A stretch of DNA of 64,000 bases. Origin: Crateriforma spongiae (GTDB taxonomy: Bacteria; Planctomycetota; Planctomycetia; Pirellulales; Pirellulaceae). The notes below the pieces were generated by a model that ran no database searches, was not told the origin of the DNA, and worked only from the letters and a program-made list of their open reading frames with translations. A program made the translations under genes and the position numbers. Shown piece by piece: positions 20,645 to 30,033 of the stretch (positions are counted from its first letter, which is position 1; every line of letters starts with the position of its first letter). The DNA lies in NCBI RefSeq assembly GCF_012290005.1, contig NZ_JAAXMS010000004.1:620001-684000 (forward strand), in the 5' to 3' direction.

Positions 20645-21682
20645 TTAGAACCCGATTCCGAAGGGCCCCAGTGGTCCGATCGGGATGTCGATCCGCAGAC
20701 CTCCCAGCGGTGCGACCGGAACCGGCGGAACGGCGTAGCCGCGATAGAAGTAATCGCGGGGACCATAGATCGGCCCATAGCCGTAACGATAGCCGCGTGC
20801 CGGCGGATACGGGACGGCGACACCGTAGGGTGCGATTGGTGGAGCGGGAATGTCGATCTCCAATTCGAATCGTGGACGCGCCGGCACGTATCGGTATTCC
20901 TCGGTGATCGATGGGCGATACGACGAATACGGATCGATGGTGGCTTCGGGCACCGGCATCACCGGCCGCGCGATCACGCGGTCGCCGCCGGATTGGATCG
21001 GCGCCCGGCCGACGACGCGACCACGGGTCGACGGCGACCAAGTTTCCGGGGTGATTCCGGCACCTTGTTCCCAGGGTGAGAGCGCCGTATAGACTTCGCC
21101 CGTCAAAACGTCACGCAGTTGACGCACCGCGTTGAATTGATCGGTCGGCATCCCTTGGCTCATCACGTCGCGGATCGAACGTTCCAGCAAACGCAACGAC
21201 TGGCTCATCGCGCGAATGGTTTCAATGCTTTGTTGATCGTCTTGGTCGGCCAAATCGCGAACGTCTTGTGCAACCTGATTGACGGTGAACTGCCACTCGT
21301 CGGCACGGTTCACGCTGCTGGGCAAACCACGGATCAGTCGCGAAAGCCGATCGATCGACTGAACCAGCTGATCAAACTCGGGCGTCGAATCATCGGCTGC
21401 CTCGGCGGAATCGCTGGCCCGCCGCGTGTTGTCGGTGTCGGTCGCTGCATCGGCCGAGTCGTTTTGGGATGGTGCGTCAAAGACGGCGCCGGATTCGGCG
21501 TCGGCGCCCGACAGTTCATCCGGTTCACCGACCGGGGCCGGCAGTTCACCGCCGTAGGTGATTCCCGGGGCAATGTCTTGGCCGCGGGCCGAATCGACAC
21601 CGGCAAACAGGCAACCGGCCAATGCCAGTGCGGCGTATCGTTTCAATTTCGTGCACACTTTCGAAGGTCTCCCGAAAGTCAT
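20645..21682 (-). CDS. Secreted hypothetical protein with Pro/Tyr/Gly-rich C-terminus
   Basis: This protein of 345 residues starts at the ATG at 21682; a start at 21712 is also possible. A signal peptide (KRYAALALAGCLFAGVDSARG) is followed by an acidic Ser/Asp-rich stretch and then a probable helical region (about residues 100-190, FDQLVQSIDRLSRLIRGL). The last 100 residues are rich in Pro, Tyr and Gly (RGYRYGYGPIYGPRDYFYRGY). No enzyme motif is visible. It could be an envelope structural protein. I do not recognise a family. It converges on the DUF4416 gene with a 22-bp gap. Confidence 0.75.
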   Translation of the reverse strand: MTFGRPSKVCTKLKRYAALALAGCLFAGVDSARGQDIAPGITYGGELPAPVGEPDELSGADAESGAVFDAPSQNDSADAATDTDNTRRASDSAEAADDSTPEFDQLVQSIDRLSRLIRGLPSSVNRADEWQFTVNQVAQDVRDLADQDDQQSIETIRAMSQSLRLLERSIRDVMSQGMPTDQFNAVRQLRDVLTGEVYTALSPWEQGAGITPETWSPSTRGRVVGRAPIQSGGDRVIARPVMPVPEATIDPYSSYRPSITEEYRYVPARPRFELEIDIPAPPIAPYGVAVPYPPARGYRYGYGPIYGPRDYFYRGYAVPPVPVAPLGGLRIDIPIGPLGPFGIGF

Positions 21683-21733
21683 CTGGGGTGGGTCCGAATC
21701 GGTCGGTTGCAACGATCGTGCCGCTGGGGCGAA

Positions 21734-22477
21734 TTAGCGCAAACTGATCGTTTTTTGCAGTGGTTGCAGAACGCTTTCAATCAAATACTCGTCGACCAAA
21801 TCGCGACAAAGTGACGACAGGCGATCAAATTCAGACACATACGTCTCGGTCGGAGCCAAGCTGTCGTAACGGCGGACCGTCAAATAAACGCTCAGCTGGT
21901 CTTCGGTGAATTCGCCCGTGCGGATTTGGTACGCATTGGTCCTTGATTCAAAGCCGATTCGGCACTGTGTTCGGCATTCTTCGTCCAGCGAAAACTGGAT
22001 CGCCGGTTCATTCGATAATACCTTGCCATAGGGCAGGTTGGCGAATTTTTCCAAGCCCGGCGCGATGCCGATCGCCTCGGTCAGGATTTCGTTGTGGTTG
22101 CCTTTGTAGGCAAAGTCGAACCCCAGCATCACGCTCAGCGATTCGCAATCCAGGGGGCTGACGGACAGTTCATAGGGCACCAAATCCAAAACGGCCCGGT
22201 GTTGCTGGCACGCCGAATCATAGGATTCCGGATTGACCACGCCGCTGTTGACTCGCTTCGTCTCCGTTCCGACCCAGCGATACGTGCCGTTGTCCTTTTC
22301 TTCTTCCAGGACAAACTCGTTCGGCTCGCGACTGTAGAAGTTGACCATGCTGGGATAGCGACGACGAACCTGTTCAAAATAGTGCAGCACCGATTCGCGG
22401 GTCTGCGGCAGGCTCATTTCGGTGCTCAAGTTCATGTTCACGTAATACTCGTCGCAGTAATCGCTGTATCCAAGCAC
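21734..22477 (-). CDS. Hypothetical protein, likely cytoplasmic
   Basis: This protein of 247 residues has no signal peptide or membrane helix. It begins MLGYSDYCDEYYVNMNLSTEM and ends with an amphipathic helix (LSSLCRDLVDEYLIESVLQPL). Composition is acidic and globular, and the frame is clean with normal codon bias. I do not recognise a domain. It lies about 50 bp upstream of the secreted Pro/Tyr-rich protein, in the same orientation, so the two may share a transcript. Confidence 0.75.
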   Translation of the reverse strand: MLGYSDYCDEYYVNMNLSTEMSLPQTRESVLHYFEQVRRRYPSMVNFYSREPNEFVLEEEKDNGTYRWVGTETKRVNSGVVNPESYDSACQQHRAVLDLVPYELSVSPLDCESLSVMLGFDFAYKGNHNEILTEAIGIAPGLEKFANLPYGKVLSNEPAIQFSLDEECRTQCRIGFESRTNAYQIRTGEFTEDQLSVYLTVRRYDSLAPTETYVSEFDRLSSLCRDLVDEYLIESVLQPLQKTISLR

Positions 22478-22680
22478 GTGGCATGTTCCTTTCGATCATC
22501 GATTTATGAAAAAGTGACGGTGTCGCGGTACGACGGCGACACGTCAATAAGATGGGCATTGCCCGACAAGGTTGTGGACTTGTTCGTGGCCGAGTCCACA
22601 CGGCCAGCACCGTGACGCGTCCAAAACGGACGAGCAACGGGCATGTTCAACGGAAGGGGCGTAACGGAATATCGAGTTCA

Positions 22681-24252
22681 TTATGGTCGATTGGGCTGAT
22701 CTTGCTGGTCGCTGCTGCCAGGCTGATCGGCGTCTTCTGGCTGATCAGTCGGGTCAGACGGATCGCGGTGACGACGGACCAATTCGTCGACATTCCGGCG
22801 AATGTTGCGTCGTAACTGTTTTGTCTTTTCGTCCTCGATGACCGGCAGGACCAGCCGGTTGTAGTCCAACCCGACTTGGCGATAGTTAGCGTCTTCGGGG
22901 AATCCGATGTCCATGGTCGAACGCCCCAACAACCCCGCCACGGTCGCCATCGCAACGTCGCTGACGCGGACGTCCAGCAATGATCCGTCGCGGATCTGGT
23001 TCAGTCCCAACATGCGATGGTCGTCCAAAAATTCAGTGACCTTCAAGACCTGGTCGTCACGGTCGAAGCGTACCAGCGTGGCCATCGCCTGGACCAAACT
23101 TTGCGGTTGGTCGGTTTCATCCAGTGTCCGAACGGCCAAATCACCCGCCGCGGGTACATTGCGATCCGACGCGTGGAACAGCCATTCGGGGCGATCCGAA
23201 TCGGAAGTCTTCAGCAAAAACGATCCAAACAAATTGGTTCCGTAAGATCGCGATGCGTTCCCGTTCAACAACAATCCGCCTTGGCTGCGACGCAATTGGT
23301 TCAGCATCGCGCGCTCGGTTGCCAGCTCCGGTGCAAAATCTGGGTCGGCCGCCGCCATCAGCAATGCCGTCAGTGCGGGACGAGTGTCGGGGCCCATCAC
23401 CGAACGGAAGTTGGCGTTGGGCGTGTTCAAAGCCTTTTGAATCGCCCGGCGTCGGTCGTCCGTGGTTCCTTCCAGCGAACGCAGCAGATCAGGAACCTCG
23501 CGGTACATCATCACCACTTCGCCACGAACCCAACCGGAATCCCCCATCAGCTTCTTCGCGACCGACCAGCCCGGCATGTCATTTCCGGTACCCGCCAGGA
23601 ATGCCGTTTCGATCGAACGTTGATACTGATCCTCCAGTCGAGCCAGCAGGCGGCCCAGACGCAGACGCACTTCCGGGTCACCCGATAGAGCTTCGCCGCG
23701 TTGCAGAATCGGAACGATCGGATAACCGCTTTCCAACAGACTGGACGATGCTCGTTCGCGGACGGCAAAGTCGGACGATCCCAGTTGGTCGATCAACGTC
23801 TCGATCGTCTCCAACGCCGGACCAAACTGTTCGGCCAATTCTTGCCGACTTTTCAATCGTGGCGATGTCGCATCGGATGTTTCCCGATCGGGGCTCTCCG
23901 GTGCAACCTCTTGTGTGTTCGCATTTGGCTCGTCACTGGCAGATTGCGAACGCAGCGGTCCGGTGACCGATCGCCACTGGCGTTCGGGGTCGGCTTCGGC
24001 AAAGACCTGTTCGTACCGATCGGGCGACAGCGGCGCGATGTGGGCGATCGGTTTCGGTGGTGATGTGCTGGCTTCCGTCTGGCCGGAGGAATCTGCCGGA
24101 TTCGACGACGCCGACGGGGGCGTGGTGGCTTGCTGTGCCACGACCGAAGAGTCTGGAATGCCGGCCATCGTCAACGCCGCCCAAGCGAAGGCGGTCATGA
24201 TCGGCGACGTTGCTGTGCGACGCGGATGCATTTCGCGTTTAGTCACGATCAT
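22681..24252 (-). CDS. Exported HEAT-like repeat protein
   Basis: This protein has 523 residues from the ATG at 24252; 24231 is an alternative. The open frame further upstream is not conserved in character. The N-terminus has a hydrophobic segment (PIMTAFAWAALTMAGIPDSSVVAQ), suggesting export, then a disordered Ser/Pro/Thr stretch to about residue 130. From there the helical content is high and includes a HEAT-like unit (LIDQLGSSDFAVRERASSSLLESG). The C-terminus is a charged Asp/Gln/Pro tail. HEAT scaffolds mediate protein contacts; no catalytic function is evident. It is transcribed divergently from the Cys/Met gene pair. Confidence 0.75.
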   Translation of the reverse strand: MIVTKREMHPRRTATSPIMTAFAWAALTMAGIPDSSVVAQQATTPPSASSNPADSSGQTEASTSPPKPIAHIAPLSPDRYEQVFAEADPERQWRSVTGPLRSQSASDEPNANTQEVAPESPDRETSDATSPRLKSRQELAEQFGPALETIETLIDQLGSSDFAVRERASSSLLESGYPIVPILQRGEALSGDPEVRLRLGRLLARLEDQYQRSIETAFLAGTGNDMPGWSVAKKLMGDSGWVRGEVVMMYREVPDLLRSLEGTTDDRRRAIQKALNTPNANFRSVMGPDTRPALTALLMAAADPDFAPELATERAMLNQLRRSQGGLLLNGNASRSYGTNLFGSFLLKTSDSDRPEWLFHASDRNVPAAGDLAVRTLDETDQPQSLVQAMATLVRFDRDDQVLKVTEFLDDHRMLGLNQIRDGSLLDVRVSDVAMATVAGLLGRSTMDIGFPEDANYRQVGLDYNRLVLPVIEDEKTKQLRRNIRRNVDELVRRHRDPSDPTDQPEDADQPGSSDQQDQPNRP

Positions 24253-24624
24253 GGCCTCGATGATGGAAAACGCGGATGTCGAACAGGAGAAACCAGACTT
24301 CGGCGGGGCGGTCGCGGCGGCGTGAGCGTTGCGATGCAGTCGATATCGGTCGGGCAGGGCGATGCAAGCTTTGCGGGCCCGGTGGTCGGCGGCAAGGAGT
24401 TGTCGATCGGAGAAGTGAACGAAAGGGGGACGACGTCGGCACGGAAAAGGCAAGATTGCATTTTCACCCACATTCGCCAGCTTGGAAAGTGGAAAAGGGC
24501 TTGCTGGCCAGATTCGGCCCGGCTAGTCTTGGCGATCGTCGGATCTGGGGTCCCATTCAGGTTCGACTCGTATTTTAGGGATTTGCGGCCGCTTGCAGCC
24601 TTACCTGCTAAAGAGCCAATCGAG
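24253..24624. other. Divergent spacer upstream of the Cys/Met enzyme pair
   Basis: This 372-bp region lies between the HEAT-like gene and the first PLP enzyme. An open frame runs into it from the PLP gene, but it has no conserved sequence before the ATG at 24625. I looked for the conserved cores of SAM-I/SAM-II and SAH riboswitches and did not find them. No terminator-like hairpin with a T-run was seen. Confidence 0.5.
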
Positions 24625-25950
24625 ATGTCATTGAATGTCGATTTCCGGGCCAACGGCTCGGGCGACTCTGCGGGAGTCGATCTTTCTGAACCAACCGCCA
24701 AGGCGAATGCCTGCGAAATCCAGCGGTTTGGTATTCCCGGCGATTCTTCGCCACGGCCCGTGCCGGTGACGCATCCGTCGTCGTACGGATTGTCCACGCA
24801 GTGCGTTCATGCGGGCGAACCCCGGCAAAAAGCCGACGGTGCGATCACCACGCCCATCCACACCGCGTCGACGTTCACGTTTTCGTCCACCGACGAGCTG
24901 ATCGACTTTGTCGAAGGTCGTCACGAGCGTGAAGAGTACGGTCGATACGGTTGTCCCAACGAGAAATCGGTCGAAGCCAAATTGGCGGCGCTGGACCGCG
25001 CCGAAGACGCGATCTTGTACAGCAGCGGCATGTCCGCCTTGGTCGGATTGTTGATGACGTCGCTGGGCCAAGACGACGAGATCGTTTTCTTTGACCAGTG
25101 TTACCATCGAAGTCGACAGTTTTGTGCCCAGCACTTGGCCCGGTTCGGTGTCCGCACCATCCAAGTCCCCACTGGCGACATGGATGCGATGGCCGCCGCC
25201 ATCACCGACCGTACCAAATTGCTGGTCAGCGAATCGCCCACCAACCCACATTTGACCGCGATCGATCTGGACGCCTTTGCGGACATCGGTCGGCGGTTCG
25301 GTGTGAAAACCTTGATCGATGCCACGTTGGCGACACCGGCCAACGTCCGGCCGCTGGAACATGGCATCGATTTCGTTTTGCACTCGGCAACCAAGTACTT
25401 GGGCGGACACAACGATTTGCTGGCCGGTGTGTTGTGCGGTCGCAAAGAAGACCTGGACCCGGTGCGGGCGATGCGCGGATGCCTTGGCAACATCAATTCG
25501 CCACACAACTTGTATTTGCTGGAACGCGGCTTGAAGACGTTTGACCTGCGGATGCAGCGTCACAACGAAAACGGCATGGCCGTCGCCCGGTTTTTGCAGC
25601 AGCACCCTCGGGTCGATCGAGTGTTTTATTTGGGGTTGCCCAGCCATCCGACCCACGCGATTGCCGCGGCGCAGATGTCCGGCTTTGGCGGCTTGGTCAC
25701 GTTCACAATCAAGGATGCGGATTGGCGACAGACGTCCCGTGTGGTCGACGCGACGCGAATTGCGCGAATCGCACCCAGCCTTGGCGGCACCGAATCGTTG
25801 ATCGAGCAGCCGTACGTGATGAGCTATTACCACTACACGGCCGAGGAACGTCGGCAATTCGGCATCACCGACAACATGATTCGCTTTTCATGCGGGATCG
25901 AAAATTCGGATGATCTGATCGCAGACCTGGATCAGGCGTTGTCGGCATGA
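24625..25950 (+). CDS. Trans-sulfuration / O-succinyl(acetyl)homoserine-type PLP enzyme
   Basis: This Cys/Met-metabolism PLP enzyme (cystathionine gamma-synthase family) has 441 residues. STQCVHAGEPRQKADGAITTPIH opens the family domain at about residue 57, YSSGMSALVG binds phosphate, and [16 protein letters not shown] carries the cofactor Lys257. RIAPSLGGTESLIEQP is the C-terminal signature. The first 50 residues are an extension with no recognised motif. A start at 24625 is chosen because upstream sequence lacks family features. It overlaps the next gene by four bases (ATGA), so the two are almost certainly co-translated. Which step it performs (synthase, lyase or sulfhydrylase) cannot be told from motifs alone. 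Confidence 0.9.
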   Translation: MSLNVDFRANGSGDSAGVDLSEPTAKANACEIQRFGIPGDSSPRPVPVTHPSSYGLSTQCVHAGEPRQKADGAITTPIHTASTFTFSSTDELIDFVEGRHEREEYGRYGCPNEKSVEAKLAALDRAEDAILYSSGMSALVGLLMTSLGQDDEIVFFDQCYHRSRQFCAQHLARFGVRTIQVPTGDMDAMAAAITDRTKLLVSESPTNPHLTAIDLDAFADIGRRFGVKTLIDATLATPANVRPLEHGIDFVLHSATKYLGGHNDLLAGVLCGRKEDLDPVRAMRGCLGNINSPHNLYLLERGLKTFDLRMQRHNENGMAVARFLQQHPRVDRVFYLGLPSHPTHAIAAAQMSGFGGLVTFTIKDADWRQTSRVVDATRIARIAPSLGGTESLIEQPYVMSYYHYTAEERRQFGITDNMIRFSCGIENSDDLIADLDQALSA

Positions 25951-27143
25951 GCGAAGGTGACAACGCACGCTCACGCAAGACAAGCTTTTGCACCCGAGCA
26001 ATCCACGTGGGTAACGGTTTGGACCCACAGACCGGTGCCGTCGTCCCGCCGGTGCATTTCGCATCGACGTTTCGCCAACCCGGTGCCGGCCAGTGGGGCG
26101 AATTTGATTATTCCCGCAGCGGTAATCCGACGCGCGGAAGGTTGGAAACCACTTTGGCAAATTTGGATTCCGCGGTCGGCGACGATGAATCATCCGGCGG
26201 CGGGGCGTTGGCCTTTTCCACCGGTATGGCGGCGATTCATGCGGTCACCATGCTGTTGCGATCGGGCGATCACGTCATTGCCGGCAGCGACCTGTACGGC
26301 GGTGCCTATCGATTGCTTCACAAAATTTGTGATCGTTCCGGCATCACGCCGACCCTGGTCGATGCCACGGATCCGGCGGCGATCGAAGCGGCCATCAAGC
26401 CCGAAACGAAGCTGATCTGGGTGGAATCGATCGGCAACCCTCAGATGACCGTTCCCGATTTGGCGGCGATCGCGGCCATCGGTCGGCGTCATCAAGTGAT
26501 CACCGCAGTCGACAATACATTCGGAACGCCCGCGCTTTGCCGGCCTTTGGAATTCGGTTTCGACATCGTGATGCACTCGGCCACCAAGTACTTGGGCGGG
26601 CACAGCGACGTGCTGGGCGGGACACTGGCGACCGGACGCGAAGACGTTTATCGCGAATTGGCCTATGTCCAAAATGCAACGGGTGCGGTGATGGATCCGA
26701 TGTCCTGTTTTCTGGTGGCTCGGGGGTTGAAGACGCTGGACCTGCGGGTGCGACGACAAAGCGAAACGGCGATGCGTTTGGCGTTGTGGCTTTCCCAGCA
26801 TCCGCGTGTGGCTCGGGTGTTGTATCCCGGCCTGGAAGACCATCCGCAACACGACCTGGCCCGATCACAATTCGATGGTGCTTTCGGCGGCATGTTGACG
26901 TTCGAATTGGATGCGTCGTTGGAGACGACCGCAAAGGTATGCGAATCGACGCAGTTGTTTCATCTGGCGGTCAGCCTGGGTGCGGTTGAATCTTTGATCG
27001 AACAACCCGCGACGATGTCCCACGCCAGTTACGACGCGACCGATCGTGCAAAGTTCGGCGTCACCGATGGGCTGATCCGTTTGTCAGTGGGCTTGGAGTC
27101 CTTTGACGATCTGCGTGACGATTTGAACGCGGCGATCGGTTGA
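25947..27143 (+). CDS. Cystathionine gamma-lyase/synthase family enzyme
   Basis: This second Cys/Met PLP enzyme has 398 residues. Motifs are [20 protein letters not shown] near the N-terminus, [15 protein letters not shown] (about 53-67), the cofactor Lys214 in [12 protein letters not shown], and [21 protein letters not shown]. It is more canonical than its upstream partner and looks like a typical cystathionine gamma-lyase or gamma-synthase. The start ATG overlaps the stop of the first gene, implying coupled synthesis. Together the pair could run both halves of a transsulfuration route, but substrate preferences are inference. Confidence 0.93.
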   Translation: MSEGDNARSRKTSFCTRAIHVGNGLDPQTGAVVPPVHFASTFRQPGAGQWGEFDYSRSGNPTRGRLETTLANLDSAVGDDESSGGGALAFSTGMAAIHAVTMLLRSGDHVIAGSDLYGGAYRLLHKICDRSGITPTLVDATDPAAIEAAIKPETKLIWVESIGNPQMTVPDLAAIAAIGRRHQVITAVDNTFGTPALCRPLEFGFDIVMHSATKYLGGHSDVLGGTLATGREDVYRELAYVQNATGAVMDPMSCFLVARGLKTLDLRVRRQSETAMRLALWLSQHPRVARVLYPGLEDHPQHDLARSQFDGAFGGMLTFELDASLETTAKVCESTQLFHLAVSLGAVESLIEQPATMSHASYDATDRAKFGVTDGLIRLSVGLESFDDLRDDLNAAIG

Positions 27144-27161
27144 ACTGTGCTGCCGTGCGAT

Positions 27162-28154
27162 TCACGCGGCCCACCGCACGTGCACCCAAAGGTCGTACCC
27201 GGCCTTGCGCCAACGCCGGAAACACCACCGGTGGACTAGAAACGCGAATCCGTCGGCCACCAGATAGTGGAACCCGGAAATGCCAAGGACCATCAACAGG
27301 TTGCTTGCGTTCATGGAAATCATGATGGACAGTTGTCCGGCTATTTGGAACAACCAAGCGAGAATCACGAATAGGAACGCCCACATCCAAGACCAACCGG
27401 CCCCGCGAAACGCCGCGGCCCAGGCGATCAATACCGGCGGAAAGATGTACGACGCATAGCCGAACAGCATTTGCCAAAAGTTTGAATCGACGATGTCGTC
27501 GGCGTCCCAATACCATTCCACCAACGTCCGATAAACACGTTGGCTTAGAAACACGCTGGCGGTCAACAAAGTGACGGCCATGATGCCGGCGATGGTCCAT
27601 TGTCGGTTCGGCAATATCAATGGTTGGTTTCTTGCAACCAAGTGAGTCTGCACGATGGGCGCCGCGGCGGCCATGACAAATGCGGACAAGAATAAGCTCA
27701 GTAGCTGTGATTGACTGACCATCAAGACCATGACCCACCGGTTGATGGGATTCAGTTCCGGATAGCTCGGGACCACCGCTCGCAATCCCATCACACCCAC
27801 GATGACAATCGCGACGGTCAGCCATTGATACCAGCGCAACAGACGCGGCACGGGCCATAGCGCCGCGATGACAACTTGCACGGTGACGACATTGGCGATT
27901 TGTTCGGCGATGCCGGAAGCCGGAGCAAACGCCCACATCCATTGTGAGCTTGTCGAGAAGAACGGTGACCGGTTTCGAAGCCACATCATCACGGACGCCA
28001 AAATGGTCGCGATGGCGAACACCGCCAGAAGTCGGCCGAGTGCCGTCAATAGCGATCGTCGCGCATCGTCAGACTCGCGCGATATCCGGTCGCCGACGGG
28101 CAGCGAGTTCGCTTCGCGGGTTTCTGACATCGGCTCACTTGTTTCAAACGGCAT
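27162..28154 (-). CDS. Multi-pass membrane protein of unknown function
   Basis: This protein has 330 residues with about eight hydrophobic segments, beginning at residue about 36 (LLTALGRLLAVFAIATILASV) and ending in a basic tail (HRWCFRRWRKAGYDLW). No transporter or enzyme signature was recognised. Starts at 28154 (MPFETSE) and 28130 (MSETREA) are both plausible; neither has a strong ribosome-binding site. It converges on the PLP enzyme gene with a 18-bp gap. Confidence 0.75.
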   Translation of the reverse strand: MPFETSEPMSETREANSLPVGDRISRESDDARRSLLTALGRLLAVFAIATILASVMMWLRNRSPFFSTSSQWMWAFAPASGIAEQIANVVTVQVVIAALWPVPRLLRWYQWLTVAIVIVGVMGLRAVVPSYPELNPINRWVMVLMVSQSQLLSLFLSAFVMAAAAPIVQTHLVARNQPLILPNRQWTIAGIMAVTLLTASVFLSQRVYRTLVEWYWDADDIVDSNFWQMLFGYASYIFPPVLIAWAAAFRGAGWSWMWAFLFVILAWLFQIAGQLSIMISMNASNLLMVLGISGFHYLVADGFAFLVHRWCFRRWRKAGYDLWVHVRWAA

Positions 28155-28406
28155 TTTCCGGGTCTTTTGAACAACGCAGGCTAGCGGAACCACCTGTGCG
28201 TTGCTGCCCCGATCGGCGGTCGCCGGATGGATTCACTGTCAATCGACTGCTGCGTCGGCTCGCTCGGCTGACTGAGTGCCCGGGTTCGCCGATTCGGCTG
28301 GGGCTCCCCAGGCACCGATCAATCGGTCATCCTTAGCCGTTGGCCCGGTTCGTCCCGGGTCGCTCGCTGCCCTCCCAAGCCCGCCGAAACGATTCATCTG
28401 GAAATC

Positions 28407-28991
28407 ATGCCGCTCGAAGTCATCAAGTACCCCCACCCGACGCTGCGATACGAAAGCAAGCCGATTCGCCGCGTCGACGCCGAATTGAAATCCATAGTCG
28501 CGGAGATGCTGGATTTGATGTACGAATCCGAGGGTGTCGGGTTGGCCGCCAACCAAGTCGATCTGCCGCTGCGGTTGTTCGTCTGCAACCCGACGGGCGT
28601 CCGCGGCGAGGGCGAAGAACTGGTCGTCATCAATCCCGTGATCAGCAAACCGCGTGGCACCGAATCGGGCCAGGAAGGCTGTCTCAGTCTGCCGGGAATG
28701 TATGGCCAGGTGAAGCGATCCAAAACGATCCGCTTGTCGGCGTTCGATTTGCAAGGCAACGAAATCGATCGCGTCTTGGACGGCTTTTTCGCTCGCGTGG
28801 TCCAGCATGAAAACGATCACTTGAACGGCGTGCTGTTCTTTGACCGCATGCCCGAACAAGCGACCAAGGAATTGATGCCGGCACTGGACGAATTCCAAGC
28901 CGATCACTTATCGCGACAGCGTAGCGGTTCGCTGCCGTCGGACGAAAAATTGGTCGAAGCGTTGTCGGCGTGGGAAAAGAAATACGCCTGA
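28407..28991 (+). CDS. def: Peptide deformylase
   Basis: This iron/zinc metalloprotease-like enzyme of 194 residues removes the formyl group from nascent protein N-termini. All three motifs are present: GVGLAANQV (43-51), EGCLSLPG (90-97, Cys92 metal ligand) and QHENDHLNG (133-141, His134 and His138 metal ligands, Glu135 catalytic). The start at 28407 gives the usual MPLEVIKYPHP N-terminus. It is followed after 22 bp by fmt, which makes the substrate modification that def removes. Confidence 0.97.
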   Translation: MPLEVIKYPHPTLRYESKPIRRVDAELKSIVAEMLDLMYESEGVGLAANQVDLPLRLFVCNPTGVRGEGEELVVINPVISKPRGTESGQEGCLSLPGMYGQVKRSKTIRLSAFDLQGNEIDRVLDGFFARVVQHENDHLNGVLFFDRMPEQATKELMPALDEFQADHLSRQRSGSLPSDEKLVEALSAWEKKYA

Positions 28992-29013
28992 GAAAAACAA
29001 AGGATGTCTTCCA

Positions 29014-30030
29014 GTGGCTGATTCCAAGTTGCGGCTGGTGCTGATGGGCACCGGACCGTTTGCGGTCCCGTCGTTTGATCGCATCGCCGATGGTCCCCAC
29101 GAAATCGTCCAGGTGATTGTGCGCCCATTACCGCCGGTCAAAAGCCGTGGTGGTCCGCCGCCACAACCCGTGGCCGACTGGGCAGAAAAGCGATCGCTGA
29201 CCGTGATTCGTCCCGACAGTATCAACGACGATGAAACGGTACAGCAGCTTCGATCCTTGCGTCCGGATTTGCTGGTCGTATGCGACTATGGCCAGATTTT
29301 GAAACCCGCGGCGTTGGAAACCGCACCGCTGGGTGGAATCAATCTGCACGGTTCGCTGTTACCCAAGTATCGCGGCGCGGCTCCGGTTCAACGTGCCGTG
29401 TTATCTGGCGATCGTGAAACCGGCGTTACCGTGATTCACATGACGCCGCGTTTGGATGGCGGCCCGATCTTGGCGCGACGAGTGACCGAGATTCGTGACG
29501 ATGAAACCGCCGGCCAACTGGAGCAGCGCTTGTCGACGATCGGCGTGGATGCCACGGTCGAAGCGATCGACCGGTTGCTGGATTGGGATCAAGAATCAGT
29601 CATCGGCGATCCACAGGATTCCTCGCTGGTCAGCAAAGCACCACGACTTTCCAAGGCAGAGGCCCAGATCGATTGGCAACAGTCCAGCCGCATGATCGAT
29701 TGCCATGTCCGCGGGATGCAACCGTGGCCCGTGGCGTTTTCGTTCTTTCATCCGGGCAACGGTGGCAAACCGGTTCGGGTGCAGATCCGCCAGGTCACGC
29801 CCATGAGTGACAATGGCCCAGGCCAGTCGCAACCGGGCCATTTGGTATCGGGTGAAGGATTGTGTGTGGCCAGCGGCGACGGCGTCTTGCGGATCGATCA
29901 GATCCAACCGGCCGGCAAGAAACCGATGACCGGCGCGGCGTTTGCCAACGGCTATCAACCCGGACCCGACGCCTGTTTCGCAGCCACTTGCGGTGATGCG
30001 GCGGTCGGTGGCAAAGGCGGGACGACTTGA
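29014..30030 (+). CDS. fmt: Methionyl-tRNA formyltransferase
   Basis: This enzyme of 338 residues formylates initiator Met-tRNA using 10-formyl-THF. The N-terminal domain has LVLMGTGPFAVPSF, the conserved INLHGSLLPKYRGAAP with the catalytic Asn-His pair, and later TPRLDGGPILAR. The C-terminal OB-like domain follows from about residue 215. The start is GTG at 29014, because no ATG lies before the conserved beta-strand. It forms a tight unit with def upstream and xseA 3 bp downstream. Confidence 0.96.
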   Translation: MADSKLRLVLMGTGPFAVPSFDRIADGPHEIVQVIVRPLPPVKSRGGPPPQPVADWAEKRSLTVIRPDSINDDETVQQLRSLRPDLLVVCDYGQILKPAALETAPLGGINLHGSLLPKYRGAAPVQRAVLSGDRETGVTVIHMTPRLDGGPILARRVTEIRDDETAGQLEQRLSTIGVDATVEAIDRLLDWDQESVIGDPQDSSLVSKAPRLSKAEAQIDWQQSSRMIDCHVRGMQPWPVAFSFFHPGNGGKPVRVQIRQVTPMSDNGPGQSQPGHLVSGEGLCVASGDGVLRIDQIQPAGKKPMTGAAFANGYQPGPDACFAATCGDAAVGGKGGTT

Positions 30031-30033
30031 TCA

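Noticed and set aside
24253-24624. SAM or SAH riboswitch upstream of the Cys/Met gene pair
   Set aside because: The conserved core sequences were not found; the position alone is not evidence.
24628-25857. Minus-strand frame of 409 codons
   Set aside because: It is antisense to the first Cys/Met PLP enzyme, which has full family motifs; high GC makes such long antisense frames common.
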